64,000 nt of DNA, taken from assembly GCA_023387335.1 (NCBI GenBank), contig JAEWIF010000026.1:186001-250000 (forward strand), written 5' to 3'. The notes below the pieces were generated by a model, which did not search any database, was not told the origin of the DNA, and worked only from the letters and a program-made list of their open reading frames with translations. The position numbers and the translations under genes were made by a program. Source of the stretch: Pseudomonadota bacterium (lineage in GTDB: Bacteria > Pseudomonadota > Gammaproteobacteria > Burkholderiales > Burkholderiaceae_C). Positions 35,675 through 44,534 of this stretch are shown here, piece by piece. The first letter of the stretch is position 1. Each line of letters begins with the position of its first letter.

Positions 35675-37393
35675 ATGAGGAAGTTGAAACTGAACGCCAT
35701 GGCTGCCTTGATTGCCGCGGCGGCATTGGGTGCTTGCGGAGGGGGAGGTGGTGGCAGCGGGGGCGACCCCGCCGGGGAGGCGCCGGCTCCGGCGCCCGCA
35801 CCGGCCCCTGGGCCGGCCACTCCGCCACCGCCCCCACCGCCCCCGCCGCCGGCGCCTACGCCATCGGCACCGCTCAACATCTTCGGCAGCAACGCCGTGA
35901 ACGTGGTCGCTGGCGCGACGCTGACGTTCGATCTCGTCAATGGCACCCTGCTTGCGGTCGATGATCCCGACAGTGCGTCACTGACGACGTCATTGACGGT
36001 GACCGCCGGTGTTTTGACGGTGGCTTCCGGCAGCGGCGCCAGCGTCACCGGGGACGGCACCGCCAGCGTGACGGTCGCCGGCACCATCGCGGAGATCAAC
36101 GCCGCGCTCGATGGGCTGACCTTCACCGCGCCCGGTACTGCTCAGAGAGTCGTCATGCAGGTCGTGACGGAAGACGCCACCACCCCGACGCCGCTGACGG
36201 ACAGCGACGCGCTCATCATCGACGTCACGGCTGTGCCGGTCCCTGAGTTCAAGACCTTCCAGTCGGCCTCCGACGTGCTGGGCCAGCCCGGCCTCACCTC
36301 GGGCGCCGGCGGGCCTCCGACCATCAGGAACATCCTCTCGCCGCGCGGCGGGGTGGCGTTCAGCGCCGGGGGAGACATCTACGTGCCCGACGCCGGACAC
36401 AACCGGGTGATCGGCTTCGCGCCCGACAGCGGCGCAGGGGACGATGCCTCGTTCGTCCTGGGGCAGACGGGTTTCACCGTCGGGTCTGCCCGCGTCGAAC
36501 AGGGCTCGCATCCGCAGGCGGCTCACGTCTCCATTTATCCGACGGGAGTCGGTCGGATGGCCGTGGCGGAACCGTCGGCGAACCGGGTTAGCCTCTACTT
36601 CAACCTGCCGACTTCATCGGCTACACAGCCGCTGTCCTTGTTCGGTCAGGACAACTTCACGGACTCGGCTCCGGGCTGCTTCTCTCGGAGGCTGAACGGA
36701 CCGCAGAGCGTGTCCATCACTCCAAGTGGCACGCGGACCGTCGTTGCCGATACTGGAAACAACCGCGTTGCGGTCTACGACAACTTCACGCCCCCGGGGG
36801 ACACTTCACTCCCCATAGACATCTTGCTTGGCCAAGGAAAGGCGGACGAATGTGCCCCGAATCGAAGTGGGCCTGCCGATGGTGGAACGATGAACCATCC
36901 GGTGGGCGTCTGGACAGATGGCGTGCGACTCGCGGTGGCCGATACGGGGAACAACCGAGTACTGATCTGGAACACCTTCCCAACGATGGTCGATCCCATC
37001 ACCGGCGAAGGTGAACCCGCGCATCTGGTTCTTGGCCAGGACGACTTCTTCTCGGTGCTCCCCAATCGAGGTCAGCCGACGCCCGCCTCGCAGCGTCTGA
37101 AAGCCCCGACCCACGTCGCCTCGGACGGGTCCCGGCTTGCCGTCGCGGATACGGGAAACCACCGGGTCTTGATCTGGACCACCTGGCCGACAACGAACGG
37201 AGCCCCTCCACAGGTCGTACTTGGCCAAGGCAGCTTCCTCAAGAGCCAGCCGAACGATTCGGATGGAAACGGGGTGTCGGATGGCGCTTCCGGCAAGGTG
37301 TTCTTCAGCCCGACGGGCCTTTCCTTCCACGACGGCAAGCTGTACGTCTCCGATCGCGACAACAACCGCGTCCTGATCTTCGAGCCGCAATAG
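35675..37393 (+). CDS. NHL-repeat lipoprotein with poly-Pro linker
   Basis: A 572-residue secreted protein. The lipobox is ALGACGGGG at about residue 21, then a Pro/Ala linker with ten consecutive Pro. Residues ~65-185 form a cadherin-like/Ig-type domain (LTFDLVNGTLLAVDDPDSAS). Residues ~190-572 contain at least five NHL-type blades with the marker ADTGNNRVLIW or variants (DAGHNRVIGF, DTGNHRVLIW, DRDNNRVLIF), which build a beta-propeller. No enzymatic residues are seen. GAGGAGAAGCG precedes the ATG. A strong terminator follows. Confidence 0.85.
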   Translation: MRKLKLNAMAALIAAAALGACGGGGGGSGGDPAGEAPAPAPAPAPGPATPPPPPPPPPPAPTPSAPLNIFGSNAVNVVAGATLTFDLVNGTLLAVDDPDSASLTTSLTVTAGVLTVASGSGASVTGDGTASVTVAGTIAEINAALDGLTFTAPGTAQRVVMQVVTEDATTPTPLTDSDALIIDVTAVPVPEFKTFQSASDVLGQPGLTSGAGGPPTIRNILSPRGGVAFSAGGDIYVPDAGHNRVIGFAPDSGAGDDASFVLGQTGFTVGSARVEQGSHPQAAHVSIYPTGVGRMAVAEPSANRVSLYFNLPTSSATQPLSLFGQDNFTDSAPGCFSRRLNGPQSVSITPSGTRTVVADTGNNRVAVYDNFTPPGDTSLPIDILLGQGKADECAPNRSGPADGGTMNHPVGVWTDGVRLAVADTGNNRVLIWNTFPTMVDPITGEGEPAHLVLGQDDFFSVLPNRGQPTPASQRLKAPTHVASDGSRLAVADTGNHRVLIWTTWPTTNGAPPQVVLGQGSFLKSQPNDSDGNGVSDGASGKVFFSPTGLSFHDGKLYVSDRDNNRVLIFEPQ

Positions 37394-37415
37394 CATTCAG
37401 GACGAAACCACGGAA

Positions 37416-37438
37416 GGCGCCCTCGGGCGCCTTTTTTT
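37416..37438 (+). terminator. Intrinsic terminator after the NHL lipoprotein
   Basis: GGCGCC and GGCGCC arms around a CTCG tetraloop are followed by seven T, 22 bases after the stop codon. Confidence 0.85.
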
Positions 37439-37471
37439 GGTCCCGGGGGCCCGCAGGCAAAATCCCACCCC

Positions 37472-37948
37472 ATGCGAATCGCCAAAGACACCGTCGTCAC
37501 CCTCACCTACAAAGTCGCCGACCCCCTCGGCCGCCTGCTCGAACAGAGCAAGGAACCCCTGGCCTACCTGCACGGCGGCTACGACAACACCCTGCCGAAG
37601 ATCGAGGAAGCCCTGGACGGCAAGGAGCCCGGTTTCCAGACCACGCTGTCGCTCCAGCCAGAAGACGCCTTCGGCGTGCGCGACGAGTCCCTGGTGCGCA
37701 CCATCCCCAAGTCGGAATTCCCAGCCGGCGTGAAGGTCGGCGGCCAGCTCGAAGGCACGACCGAGGGCGGCCAGCCGCATGTCTTCCACGTCATGAAGAT
37801 CAAGGGCGACACCGTCCACCTCGACGGCAACCACCCACTGGCCGGCAAGGCGCTGAAGTTCATGCTCAAGGTGACCGGCGTGCGCGCCGCCTCGGCCGAG
37901 GAGATCGAGCACCGCCACGTGCACGGCGAGCACGGCCACCATCACTGA
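37472..37948 (+). CDS. slyD: FKBP-type peptidyl-prolyl isomerase, SlyD-like
   Basis: A 158-residue SlyD-type protein. The FKBP half is split by the insert-in-flap domain (about 65-125), as in SlyD: MRIAKDTVVTLTYKVADPLG and EALDGKEPGFQTTLSLQPEDAFG before it, and HPLAGKALKFMLKVTGVR after it. The tail HRHVHGEHGHHH is rich in His, consistent with nickel binding in the cytoplasm. It acts as folding helper and metal carrier for hydrogenase-like enzymes in the family. Fifteen bases separate it from the next gene. Confidence 0.92.
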   Translation: MRIAKDTVVTLTYKVADPLGRLLEQSKEPLAYLHGGYDNTLPKIEEALDGKEPGFQTTLSLQPEDAFGVRDESLVRTIPKSEFPAGVKVGGQLEGTTEGGQPHVFHVMKIKGDTVHLDGNHPLAGKALKFMLKVTGVRAASAEEIEHRHVHGEHGHHH

Positions 37949-37963
37949 CACCGGAGCGCTGCG

Positions 37964-38530
37964 ATGAAGTTCCGCATGGCGGAGAACTCGCTGTTCGCGG
38001 TGCTGCTGCGTTCACGCTGGTGGATCAGCCTCCTGATCGCGATCGGCTTCGTGGGCGTGGTGCAGGCGCTGCTGCCGCCCGAGTACCGGCTCGTCGGGAG
38101 CATGGGTGCGTTCCCGTTCTTCGTGATCGCGGGCATCGCGTTCTGGAAGCAGATGGGCGCTCCCAGCGAAGGGGAGGTCCAGTCGCTGCTCGAAGGCGCG
38201 CAGAAGATGGCCTGGCCCGAATTCGAGCAGAGGTTGCGCGCCGGCTTCGCGCGCGAGGGCTGGCAGGTGCAGGCCGGGCAGGGCGGTGCCGACTTCCTGC
38301 TGGAACGCGGCGGGAAGGGCTCACGCCTCGTGTCCGCCCGCCGCTGGAAGGCCGCCCGCCACGGCGAGGACGCGGTGCAGGCGCTCGACAAGGCGATGCA
38401 GGCGCAGGACGTGCCGCACGGCGTCTATGTCGCGCTGGGCGACCTCAGCCCGCAGGCCGCGCGCCTGGCCAAGTCGCGCCACATCGAGGTGCTGCAGGGC
38501 GACGCGCTCGCGCGCGTGCTGCGCGGCTGA
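37964..38530 (+). CDS. Membrane-anchored restriction-endonuclease-like (Mrr-type) domain protein
   Basis: A 188-residue protein. Two membrane helices (about residues 15-35 and 45-62) precede a cytoplasmic domain with the PD-(D/E)xK-like pattern: EFEQRLRAGFAREGWQVQ, GGADFLLERGG, SRLVSARRWKAARHG, and DALARVLRG at the end. In Mrr-type domains the strand with GxDxxL and the QCK/xxK strand form the active site; here GADFLLERG carries D but the Lys strand is altered (SARRW), so catalysis is doubtful. The gene is probably co-transcribed with slyD. Confidence 0.7.
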   Translation: MKFRMAENSLFAVLLRSRWWISLLIAIGFVGVVQALLPPEYRLVGSMGAFPFFVIAGIAFWKQMGAPSEGEVQSLLEGAQKMAWPEFEQRLRAGFAREGWQVQAGQGGADFLLERGGKGSRLVSARRWKAARHGEDAVQALDKAMQAQDVPHGVYVALGDLSPQAARLAKSRHIEVLQGDALARVLRG

Positions 38531-38580
38531 CGCCGCTCCCGCACCAATTCGCTCCATTTCGGCAATAAACTGAGCAGGCT

Positions 38581-38635
38581 CGCGCGCAACCCGCGCGGGA
38601 CCGAAGGAGGAGGACGCCGGCCCACCCGCCGGCGT
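38581..38635 (+). promoter_or_regulatory. Structured leader of the bkd operon with two hairpins
   Basis: Hairpin 1 pairs CGCGCG (38581-38586) with CGCGCG (38592-38597) around CAACC. Hairpin 2 pairs ACGCCGGC (38614-38621) with GCCGGCGT (38628-38635) and is followed by a short U-containing tail. Between them lies single-stranded GAAGGAGGAGG. The arrangement resembles an attenuator or small RNA, but it matches no riboswitch class I know. Confidence 0.35.
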
Positions 38636-38643
38636 TGTCTTCC

Positions 38644-38653
38644 GTTTGCAAAC
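38644..38653. promoter_or_regulatory. Palindrome GTTTGCAAAC upstream of bkdA1
   Basis: A perfect 10-bp palindrome 36 bases before the E1 alpha start. It could be an operator or part of the promoter; no bkdR/Lrp gene is adjacent. Confidence 0.3.
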
Positions 38654-38689
38654 CTTGTTTGGCGCGCTACCCGCGCGCGGAGCGATTGC

Positions 38690-39925
38690 ATGAGCTCGTC
38701 CCAGCCCTTGCGGCTGCACGTGCCGGAGCCTTCTGGGCGACCCGGCTGTGCGACCGACTTCTCGTACCTCCACGTCTCGGAGGCCGGCGCCGTCCGCAGG
38801 CCCCCGGTGGACACCACCCACTTCGACACCCAGGACCTGGCCTACGGGCTGATCCGCGTGCTCGACCGCGAGGGCCGCGCCGTCGGCCCGTGGGCACCGG
38901 AGATCTCCACCGCGCAGCTGCGCCGCGGCCTGCGCTCGATGATGAAGACGCGCCTCTTCGACTCGCGGATGCTCATCGTGCAGCGGCAGCGCAAGATCTC
39001 GTTCTACATGCAGAGCCTGGGCGAGGAAGCGATCGCCTGCGCCCATGCCGCGGCCCTCGACGCCGGCGACATGTGCTTCCCCACCTACCGCCAGCAGGGC
39101 CTGCTCCTCAGCCGCGATGACGTGTCGATGGCCGAGCTGATGTGCCAGCTCATGAGCAACGAGCGCGACCCGATGAAGGGCCGTCAGCTGCCGGTGATGT
39201 ACTCGTACAAGCGCGCCGGCTTCTTCTCGATCTCGGGGAACCTGGCCACGCAGTTCATCCAGGCGGTCGGCTGGGCGATGGCGTCGGCGATCAAGGGCGA
39301 CACGCGCATCGCCTCGGCCTGGATCGGCGACGGTGCCACCGCGGAAGCGGACTTCCACACCGCGCTGACCTTCGCGCACGTGTACCGCGCGCCGGTCATC
39401 CTGAACGTGGTCAACAACCAGTGGGCGATCTCGACCTTCCAGGCGATCGCGGGCGGCGAGTCCACTACCTTCGCCGCGCGCGGGGTCGGATGCGGCATCG
39501 CTTCTCTGCGCGTGGACGGCAACGACTTCCTCGCGGTGTACGCGGCCTCGCAATGGGCGGCCGAACGCGCGCGCGCCAACCTGGGCCCGACGCTGATCGA
39601 GTGGGTGACGTACCGCGCCGGCGCGCATTCGACTTCGGACGATCCGTCCAAGTACCGCCCGGCCGACGACTGGGAGCGATTCCCGCTCGGCGATCCGATC
39701 GAGCGGCTGAAGTCGCACCTGATCGGCCTGGGCGCCTGGAGCGAGCAGGAGCACGAGCAGGTCCGCCTCGAGCTCGAAGCCGAGGTCGCGGCCGCGCAGA
39801 AGGAAGCCGAGAGCCACGGCACGCTGCTGGACGGCCACATCCCGAGCGCGGCGACCATGTTCGAGGACGTGTACGCCGAAATGCCCGCGCACCTGCGGGC
39901 CCAACGCCAGCAGCTGGGGGTGTGA
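38690..39925 (+). CDS. bkdA1: Branched-chain 2-oxoacid dehydrogenase E1 component, alpha subunit
   Basis: A 411-residue thiamine-diphosphate enzyme subunit. The long N-terminal arm (about 80 residues, starting RLHVPEPSGRPG) is typical of bacterial BkdA1 and absent from pyruvate dehydrogenase alpha. The ThDP-binding region is IGDGATAEADFHTALTFA to VVNNQWAIST, and the phosphorylation-loop region is YRAGAHSTSDDPSKYRP. It decarboxylates 2-ketoisovalerate, 2-ketoisocaproate and 2-keto-3-methylvalerate from Val, Leu and Ile breakdown. First gene of a tight four-gene operon. Confidence 0.95.
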   Translation: MSSSQPLRLHVPEPSGRPGCATDFSYLHVSEAGAVRRPPVDTTHFDTQDLAYGLIRVLDREGRAVGPWAPEISTAQLRRGLRSMMKTRLFDSRMLIVQRQRKISFYMQSLGEEAIACAHAAALDAGDMCFPTYRQQGLLLSRDDVSMAELMCQLMSNERDPMKGRQLPVMYSYKRAGFFSISGNLATQFIQAVGWAMASAIKGDTRIASAWIGDGATAEADFHTALTFAHVYRAPVILNVVNNQWAISTFQAIAGGESTTFAARGVGCGIASLRVDGNDFLAVYAASQWAAERARANLGPTLIEWVTYRAGAHSTSDDPSKYRPADDWERFPLGDPIERLKSHLIGLGAWSEQEHEQVRLELEAEVAAAQKEAESHGTLLDGHIPSAATMFEDVYAEMPAHLRAQRQQLGV

Positions 39926-39927
39926 GC

Positions 39928-40989
39928 ATGCTGACCAAGACGAGACATGAGCTGCTGGCCGCCGACGCCGGCGCGATGAAGCCGATGACCATGATCCAGG
40001 CCCTGCGATCGGCCATGGACGTGATGATGGGACGCGACGACAACGTGGTCGTGTTCGGCCAGGACGTGGGCTATTTCGGCGGCGTGTTCCGCGTCACCGA
40101 AGGCCTGCAGGCCAAGTACGGCAAGCCGCGCTGCTTCGACACGCCGATCAGCGAAGGCGGCATCGTCGGCGTGGCCGTGGGCATGGGCGCCTACGGGCTG
40201 CGGCCGGTGGCGGAAATCCAGTTCGCCGACTACTTCTATCCGGCCAGCGACCAGATCGTTTCGGAGGCCGCGCGCCTGCGGTTCCGATCGGCCGGCGACT
40301 TCACCTGCCCGATCACGATCCGCATGCCCTGTGGCGGCGGCATCTACGGCGGGCAGACCCACAGCCAGAGCCCGGAGGCGCTGTTCACGCACGTCTGCGG
40401 CATCCGCACCGTGATGCCGAGCAACCCGTACGACGCCAAGGGCCTGCTCATCTCCGCGATCGAATGCGACGACCCGGTGATCTTCCTGGAGCCCAAGCGC
40501 CTGTACAACGGGCCGTTCGACGGCCACCACGACCGGCCGGTGGTGCCCTGGAGCAAGCATGAACTCGGCAACGTGCCCGAGGGCTACTACCGCGTGCCGC
40601 TGGATTCGGCCGCGGTGTTCCGCCCCGGCTCGCAGCTGACGGTGATCACCTACGGAACCATGACGTGGGTGGCCGAATGCGCCGCGCGCGAGAGCGGCGT
40701 GGACGCCGAGATCATCGACCTGCGTTCGATCTGGCCGATGGACCTCGACACGGTGATCGAGTCGGTCAGGAAGACCGGCCGCTGCGTGATCGTGCATGAA
40801 GCCACGCGCACCAGCGGCTTCGGCGCCGAGCTGTCGGCGCTGGTGCAGGAGCACTGCTTCTACCACCTGGAGGCGCCGATCGAGCGCGTCACGGGGTGGG
40901 ACACGCCATATCCGCATGCGCAGGAGTGGGCGTACTTCCCGGGACCGGACCGCATCGCCGCGGCCTACAAGCGCGTGATGGAGGGCTGA
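39928..40989 (+). CDS. bkdA2: Branched-chain 2-oxoacid dehydrogenase E1 component, beta subunit
   Basis: A 353-residue partner of the alpha subunit. It shows VVVFGQDVGYFGGVFRVTEG (ThDP contact), the conserved CFDTPISEGGIVGVAVGMGA and RMPCGGGIYGGQTHSQS, and a C-terminal transketolase-like domain with the conserved LRSIWPMD. The start at 39928 lies two bases after the bkdA1 stop; the upstream open frame overlaps bkdA1 and is a shadow. Together with the alpha subunit it forms the alpha2-beta2 E1 heterotetramer. Confidence 0.95.
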   Translation: MLTKTRHELLAADAGAMKPMTMIQALRSAMDVMMGRDDNVVVFGQDVGYFGGVFRVTEGLQAKYGKPRCFDTPISEGGIVGVAVGMGAYGLRPVAEIQFADYFYPASDQIVSEAARLRFRSAGDFTCPITIRMPCGGGIYGGQTHSQSPEALFTHVCGIRTVMPSNPYDAKGLLISAIECDDPVIFLEPKRLYNGPFDGHHDRPVVPWSKHELGNVPEGYYRVPLDSAAVFRPGSQLTVITYGTMTWVAECAARESGVDAEIIDLRSIWPMDLDTVIESVRKTGRCVIVHEATRTSGFGAELSALVQEHCFYHLEAPIERVTGWDTPYPHAQEWAYFPGPDRIAAAYKRVMEG

Positions 40990-40992
40990 ACC

Positions 40993-42273
40993 ATGGGGAT
41001 CTACGCGATCAAGATGCCCGATATCGGCGAGGGCATCGCTGAAGTGGAACTCGTCGAATGGCACGTGAAGCCGGGCGACGAGGTGAAGGAAGACCAGGTC
41101 GTCGCCGACGTGATGACCGACAAGGCGACGGTGGAGATCCCGTCGCCGGTGGCGGGGAAGGTGATGGAACTCGGCGGACAGCCGGGTCAGTTGATGGCGG
41201 TCGGCGCGGAGCTGGTGCGCATCGAGGTGGCGGGGGAAGGCAACGTGAAGGCCGCGACGCGGGAGACCGTGCAGGCCGCCGCCGCGCCGGCGGCCGCGCC
41301 CGCGCCCGTCCCGGAGCGCCCGCGTCCCGTCGCCCTTCCCGAGCGGGAGCAAGCCACGACGCCACCGGTCGCCACGCCGGCACCGATGCGCGCTCCCGGC
41401 GACCGGCCCATCGCGTCTCCCGCCGTCCGCAGACGCGCCTGGGAACTCGGCGTCGAACTGCAGTTCGTGCACGGCAGCGGTCCCGCGGGACGCATCGAGC
41501 ACTCCGACCTGGACGTGTACCTCGCCTCGCGCGGGCAGGCACAGCCGGCGGCCGGCCCACGCCTGCGGCAGAAGCAGGGCGAGCACCAGCAGCCCGTGAT
41601 CGGCCTGCGCCGCAAGATCGCGCAGAAGATGCAGGAGGCCAAGCGCCGCATCCCGCACTTCAGCTACGTCGAGGAGATCGACGTCACCGAGCTGGAGACG
41701 CTGCGCGCGCGCCTGAACGACCGCCACGGCGCCGCGCGCGGCAAGCTCACCGTGCTGCCGTTCATCGCGCGCGCCGTGGTGATCGCGCTGGAGGACTTCC
41801 CGCAGATGAACGCCCGCTTCGACGACGACGCGGGCATCGTCACGCGCCATGAGCCCGTGCACCTCGGCATCGCGACGCAGACCGACGCCGGCCTGATGGT
41901 CCCGGTGCTGCGGCATGCCGAGGCCATGGACCCGTGGACCTTCGCGAAGGAGATCGCGCGCCTGGCCGAGGCGGCGCGCACCGGCAAGGCCGGGCGCGAC
42001 GAGCTGCAGGGCTCGACGATCACCATCAGCAGCCTGGGCCCGCTGGGCGGCATCGTCACCACGCCGGTGATCAACCATCCCGAAGTGGCCATCATCGGCG
42101 TCAACCGCATCGTGGCGCGGCCGACCTACCTCGGCGACGCCATCGTCAAGCGGCAGCTGATGAACCTGTCGTCGTCGTTCGACCACCGCGTGGTCGACGG
42201 CATGGACGCCGCTCGATTCATCCAGGCCATACGTGCGTTGCTGGAAACGCCGGCGATGCTGTTCGTGGAGTGA
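40993..42273 (+). CDS. bkdB: Branched-chain 2-oxoacid dehydrogenase E2 (dihydrolipoyl acyltransferase)
   Basis: A 426-residue E2. Order: one lipoyl domain (residues 1-80, lipoyl-lysine K44 in TDKATVEIP), an Ala/Pro-rich flexible linker, a peripheral subunit-binding domain (about 135-172, SPAVRRRAWELGVELQFVHG), a second linker and the catalytic domain with His398 in SSSFDHRVVDGMDAA. It transfers the acyl group from E1 to CoA and forms the oligomeric core. It starts 3 bases after the bkdA2 stop. Confidence 0.95.
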   Translation: MGIYAIKMPDIGEGIAEVELVEWHVKPGDEVKEDQVVADVMTDKATVEIPSPVAGKVMELGGQPGQLMAVGAELVRIEVAGEGNVKAATRETVQAAAAPAAAPAPVPERPRPVALPEREQATTPPVATPAPMRAPGDRPIASPAVRRRAWELGVELQFVHGSGPAGRIEHSDLDVYLASRGQAQPAAGPRLRQKQGEHQQPVIGLRRKIAQKMQEAKRRIPHFSYVEEIDVTELETLRARLNDRHGAARGKLTVLPFIARAVVIALEDFPQMNARFDDDAGIVTRHEPVHLGIATQTDAGLMVPVLRHAEAMDPWTFAKEIARLAEAARTGKAGRDELQGSTITISSLGPLGGIVTTPVINHPEVAIIGVNRIVARPTYLGDAIVKRQLMNLSSSFDHRVVDGMDAARFIQAIRALLETPAMLFVE

Positions 42274-42280
42274 GCCGGCG

Positions 42281-43678
42281 ATGAAGACATTGAGCAAGAC
42301 GCTTTTGGTGATCGGCGGCGGTCCCGGTGGCTACGTCGCGGCCATCCGTGCGGGCCAGCTGGGCATCCCCACCGTGCTGGTGGAAGGCGAAGCGCTGGGC
42401 GGCACCTGCCTCAACGTGGGCTGCATCCCGTCGAAGGCGCTGATCCACCTAGCCGGCGAGTTCGAACGCGCGCACCGCTTCTCGGGCGGCAACCCGCTGG
42501 GCATCCGCGTGCAGGACCCCACGCTCGACCTGCCGCAGGCGCTGCGCTGGAAGGACGGCATCGTCGGCAAGCTGACGGGCGGCGTCGGCGCGCTGCTGCG
42601 CAAGGCCGGCGTGCAGGTGGTCAAGGGCTGGGCGACGGTCGTCGACGGCAAGACGGTGGACGTCGCCACGCAGGAAGGCGAGCCCTTGCGCATCACGTGC
42701 GAGCACCTCCTGCTGGCCACCGGCTCGGTGGCCGTGGACCTGCCGAACCTGCCGGTGGGCGGGCCGGTGATCACGTCCACCGAGGCGCTGGCGCTCACCG
42801 AAACGCCGCGCCACCTCGTGGTGGTGGGCGCCGGCTACATCGGCTTGGAGCTGGGCATCGCCTGGCGCAAGCTGGGCGCGGACGTGGCCGTGGTGGAAGC
42901 CGCGAGCCGCATCCTGCCCGGCTACGACGAGGAGCTCACGCAGCCGGTGCTGGCTTCGCTGCGCCGCCTGGGCATCACGCTGCACCTGAACTGCAAGGCC
43001 GAGGGGCTGGCCGATTCCGGCGACGGACTGCGCGTGCGCAGCAGCCAGGCCGACGAGTTCGTGCTGCCCGCCCACAAGGTGCTGGTGGCCGTGGGCCGCG
43101 TGCCGCGCACCGCGGGCTTCGGCCTCGAGTCGCTGCAGCTGGACATGGCCGGCCGCGCGGTGAAGGTCGACGACCAGTGCCGCACCTCGATGCGAAACGT
43201 CTGGGCCATCGGCGACCTCACCGGCGAGCCGATGCTGGCGCATCGCGCCATGGCGCAGGGCGAGATGGTGGCGGAGATCGTCGCGGGGCGGCGCCGCCGG
43301 TTCGAGCCGATGGCGATCCCCGCGGTCTGCTTCACCGATCCCGAACTGGTGGTCGCCGGCCTCACGCCGGACGAAGCCGAGGCGCGCGGCCTGGAAGTGA
43401 AGGTGGCCTCGTTCCCCTTCGCCGCGAATGGCCGCGCGCTCAGCATGGAAGGCACCGAAGGCTTCGTGCGCGTGGTGGCCCGGCCCGACACGCACCAGGT
43501 GCTGGGCTGGCAGGCGGTGGGGCAGGGCGTGTCGGAGCTGTCCGCGGCGTTCTGCTACGCGATCGAGATGGGCGCGCGGCTGGAAGACGTGGCCGGCATC
43601 ATCCACGCGCATCCCACGCTGGGCGAGGCGGTGCAGGAGACCGCGCTGCGCGCGCTGGGGCACGCGCTGCACATCTGA
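42281..43678 (+). CDS. lpdV: Dihydrolipoyl dehydrogenase (E3) of the branched-chain complex
   Basis: A 465-residue flavoprotein. FAD binding GGGPGGYVAAIRAGQLG, redox disulfide C43-C48 in GGTCLNVGCIPSK, NAD binding GAGYIGLELG, and the catalytic His in IHAHPTLGEA at the C-terminus of the interface domain are all present. It reoxidises the lipoyl group of E2 and reduces NAD+. Start at ATG 42281, 7 bases after the bkdB stop; a longer frame from 42233 overlaps bkdB and is not used. Last gene of the operon. Confidence 0.95.
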   Translation: MKTLSKTLLVIGGGPGGYVAAIRAGQLGIPTVLVEGEALGGTCLNVGCIPSKALIHLAGEFERAHRFSGGNPLGIRVQDPTLDLPQALRWKDGIVGKLTGGVGALLRKAGVQVVKGWATVVDGKTVDVATQEGEPLRITCEHLLLATGSVAVDLPNLPVGGPVITSTEALALTETPRHLVVVGAGYIGLELGIAWRKLGADVAVVEAASRILPGYDEELTQPVLASLRRLGITLHLNCKAEGLADSGDGLRVRSSQADEFVLPAHKVLVAVGRVPRTAGFGLESLQLDMAGRAVKVDDQCRTSMRNVWAIGDLTGEPMLAHRAMAQGEMVAEIVAGRRRRFEPMAIPAVCFTDPELVVAGLTPDEAEARGLEVKVASFPFAANGRALSMEGTEGFVRVVARPDTHQVLGWQAVGQGVSELSAAFCYAIEMGARLEDVAGIIHAHPTLGEAVQETALRALGHALHI

Positions 43679-43696
43679 CGTCAGGCCCGCGCGCCG

Positions 43697-44077
43697 TCAG
43701 CGACTGCAGGCGGCGCGCGCCTTCGGCATGAACAGCAGGATGACGAACACCAGCAGCAGGAACAGCACCAGCAGCGTGTACACGCCGGGCAGGCGCGGCA
43801 GCCCGGCCTTGGCGAACATCGGATAGAGGATGCGCCAGAGCTGGAACAGCGCGGCGGCCAATCCCAGCCACCACGCCCACGCGAAGCGCATCCACAGCGA
43901 GCAACCGATGATCAGCGCCATGAGGCCGACCAGCCAGGTCACCGGGCTGGTCAGGCTCACATGCATGCTCAGGGCCTGCGCACCCGCGCCGAAGCGCACC
44001 GGCCCGCCGAAGAGCACCCACAAGCCATAGCCGATCGCGATCAGCGCGGCCATCCGGATGGCGGTGAGTCCGCTCAT
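43697..44077 (-). CDS. Small four-helix membrane protein of unknown function
   Basis: A 126-residue hydrophobic protein with four membrane helices (about residues 5-25, 45-62, 65-85 and 97-117). Trp and Leu/Val content is high and the tail is basic. No domain is recognised and no catalytic residues stand out. It is a single gene convergent with lpdV. Confidence 0.65.
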   Translation of the reverse strand: MSGLTAIRMAALIAIGYGLWVLFGGPVRFGAGAQALSMHVSLTSPVTWLVGLMALIIGCSLWMRFAWAWWLGLAAALFQLWRILYPMFAKAGLPRLPGVYTLLVLFLLLVFVILLFMPKARAACSR

Positions 44078-44171
44078 TCGTTCCTCTCCTGATGAGTCAT
44101 GGGCGGCAATTGTAGGAACGGATGAGCAGCATCCGCTTAAGGAAGTTGTCGGATCGGCCTAGCATGCGCAC

Positions 44172-44534
44172 ATGCGCATCACGCTGCACCGGCCCGCCTT
44201 CTTCGACGGGCATCGCGTCTCGGCGATCCTGCTCGCGGCCGGCGGCGTGGCGCTGGTCGTGCTCGGCATTGCGCTGTTCGTCGAAGGCGGCAGTAAGAGC
44301 GAGTTGCACGCCACCCGGTTCGACGCCCCCACGCTGGCCCTGTGCGCCGAGGGCGCGCTGATGGTGCACGACGTGCGATGGGCCGCCTCCTGCAGTGTGC
44401 TGGCCGAACGCGGGTTGTCGGACGGCCACGCCGAATGCGAGCTGCCGCCCGCGGAAGCCGAGCGGCTCAACCGCCTGCTGCAGCAGGCCGAGCAGAAATG
44501 CCAGGCCGAAGCGGCGCTGAAACCGGCGCGCTGA
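44172..44534 (+). CDS. Small single-pass membrane protein
   Basis: The 120-residue product has one N-terminal membrane helix (about residues 17-38), then an extracytoplasmic or cytoplasmic domain with four Cys and a C-terminal amphipathic helix (AERLNRLLQQAEQKCQAE). No family is recognised. Its stop codon abuts the stop of the convergent zinc-ribbon gene (TGATCA). The assignment rests on coding frame and membrane helix only. Confidence 0.55.
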   Translation: MRITLHRPAFFDGHRVSAILLAAGGVALVVLGIALFVEGGSKSELHATRFDAPTLALCAEGALMVHDVRWAASCSVLAERGLSDGHAECELPPAEAERLNRLLQQAEQKCQAEAALKPAR

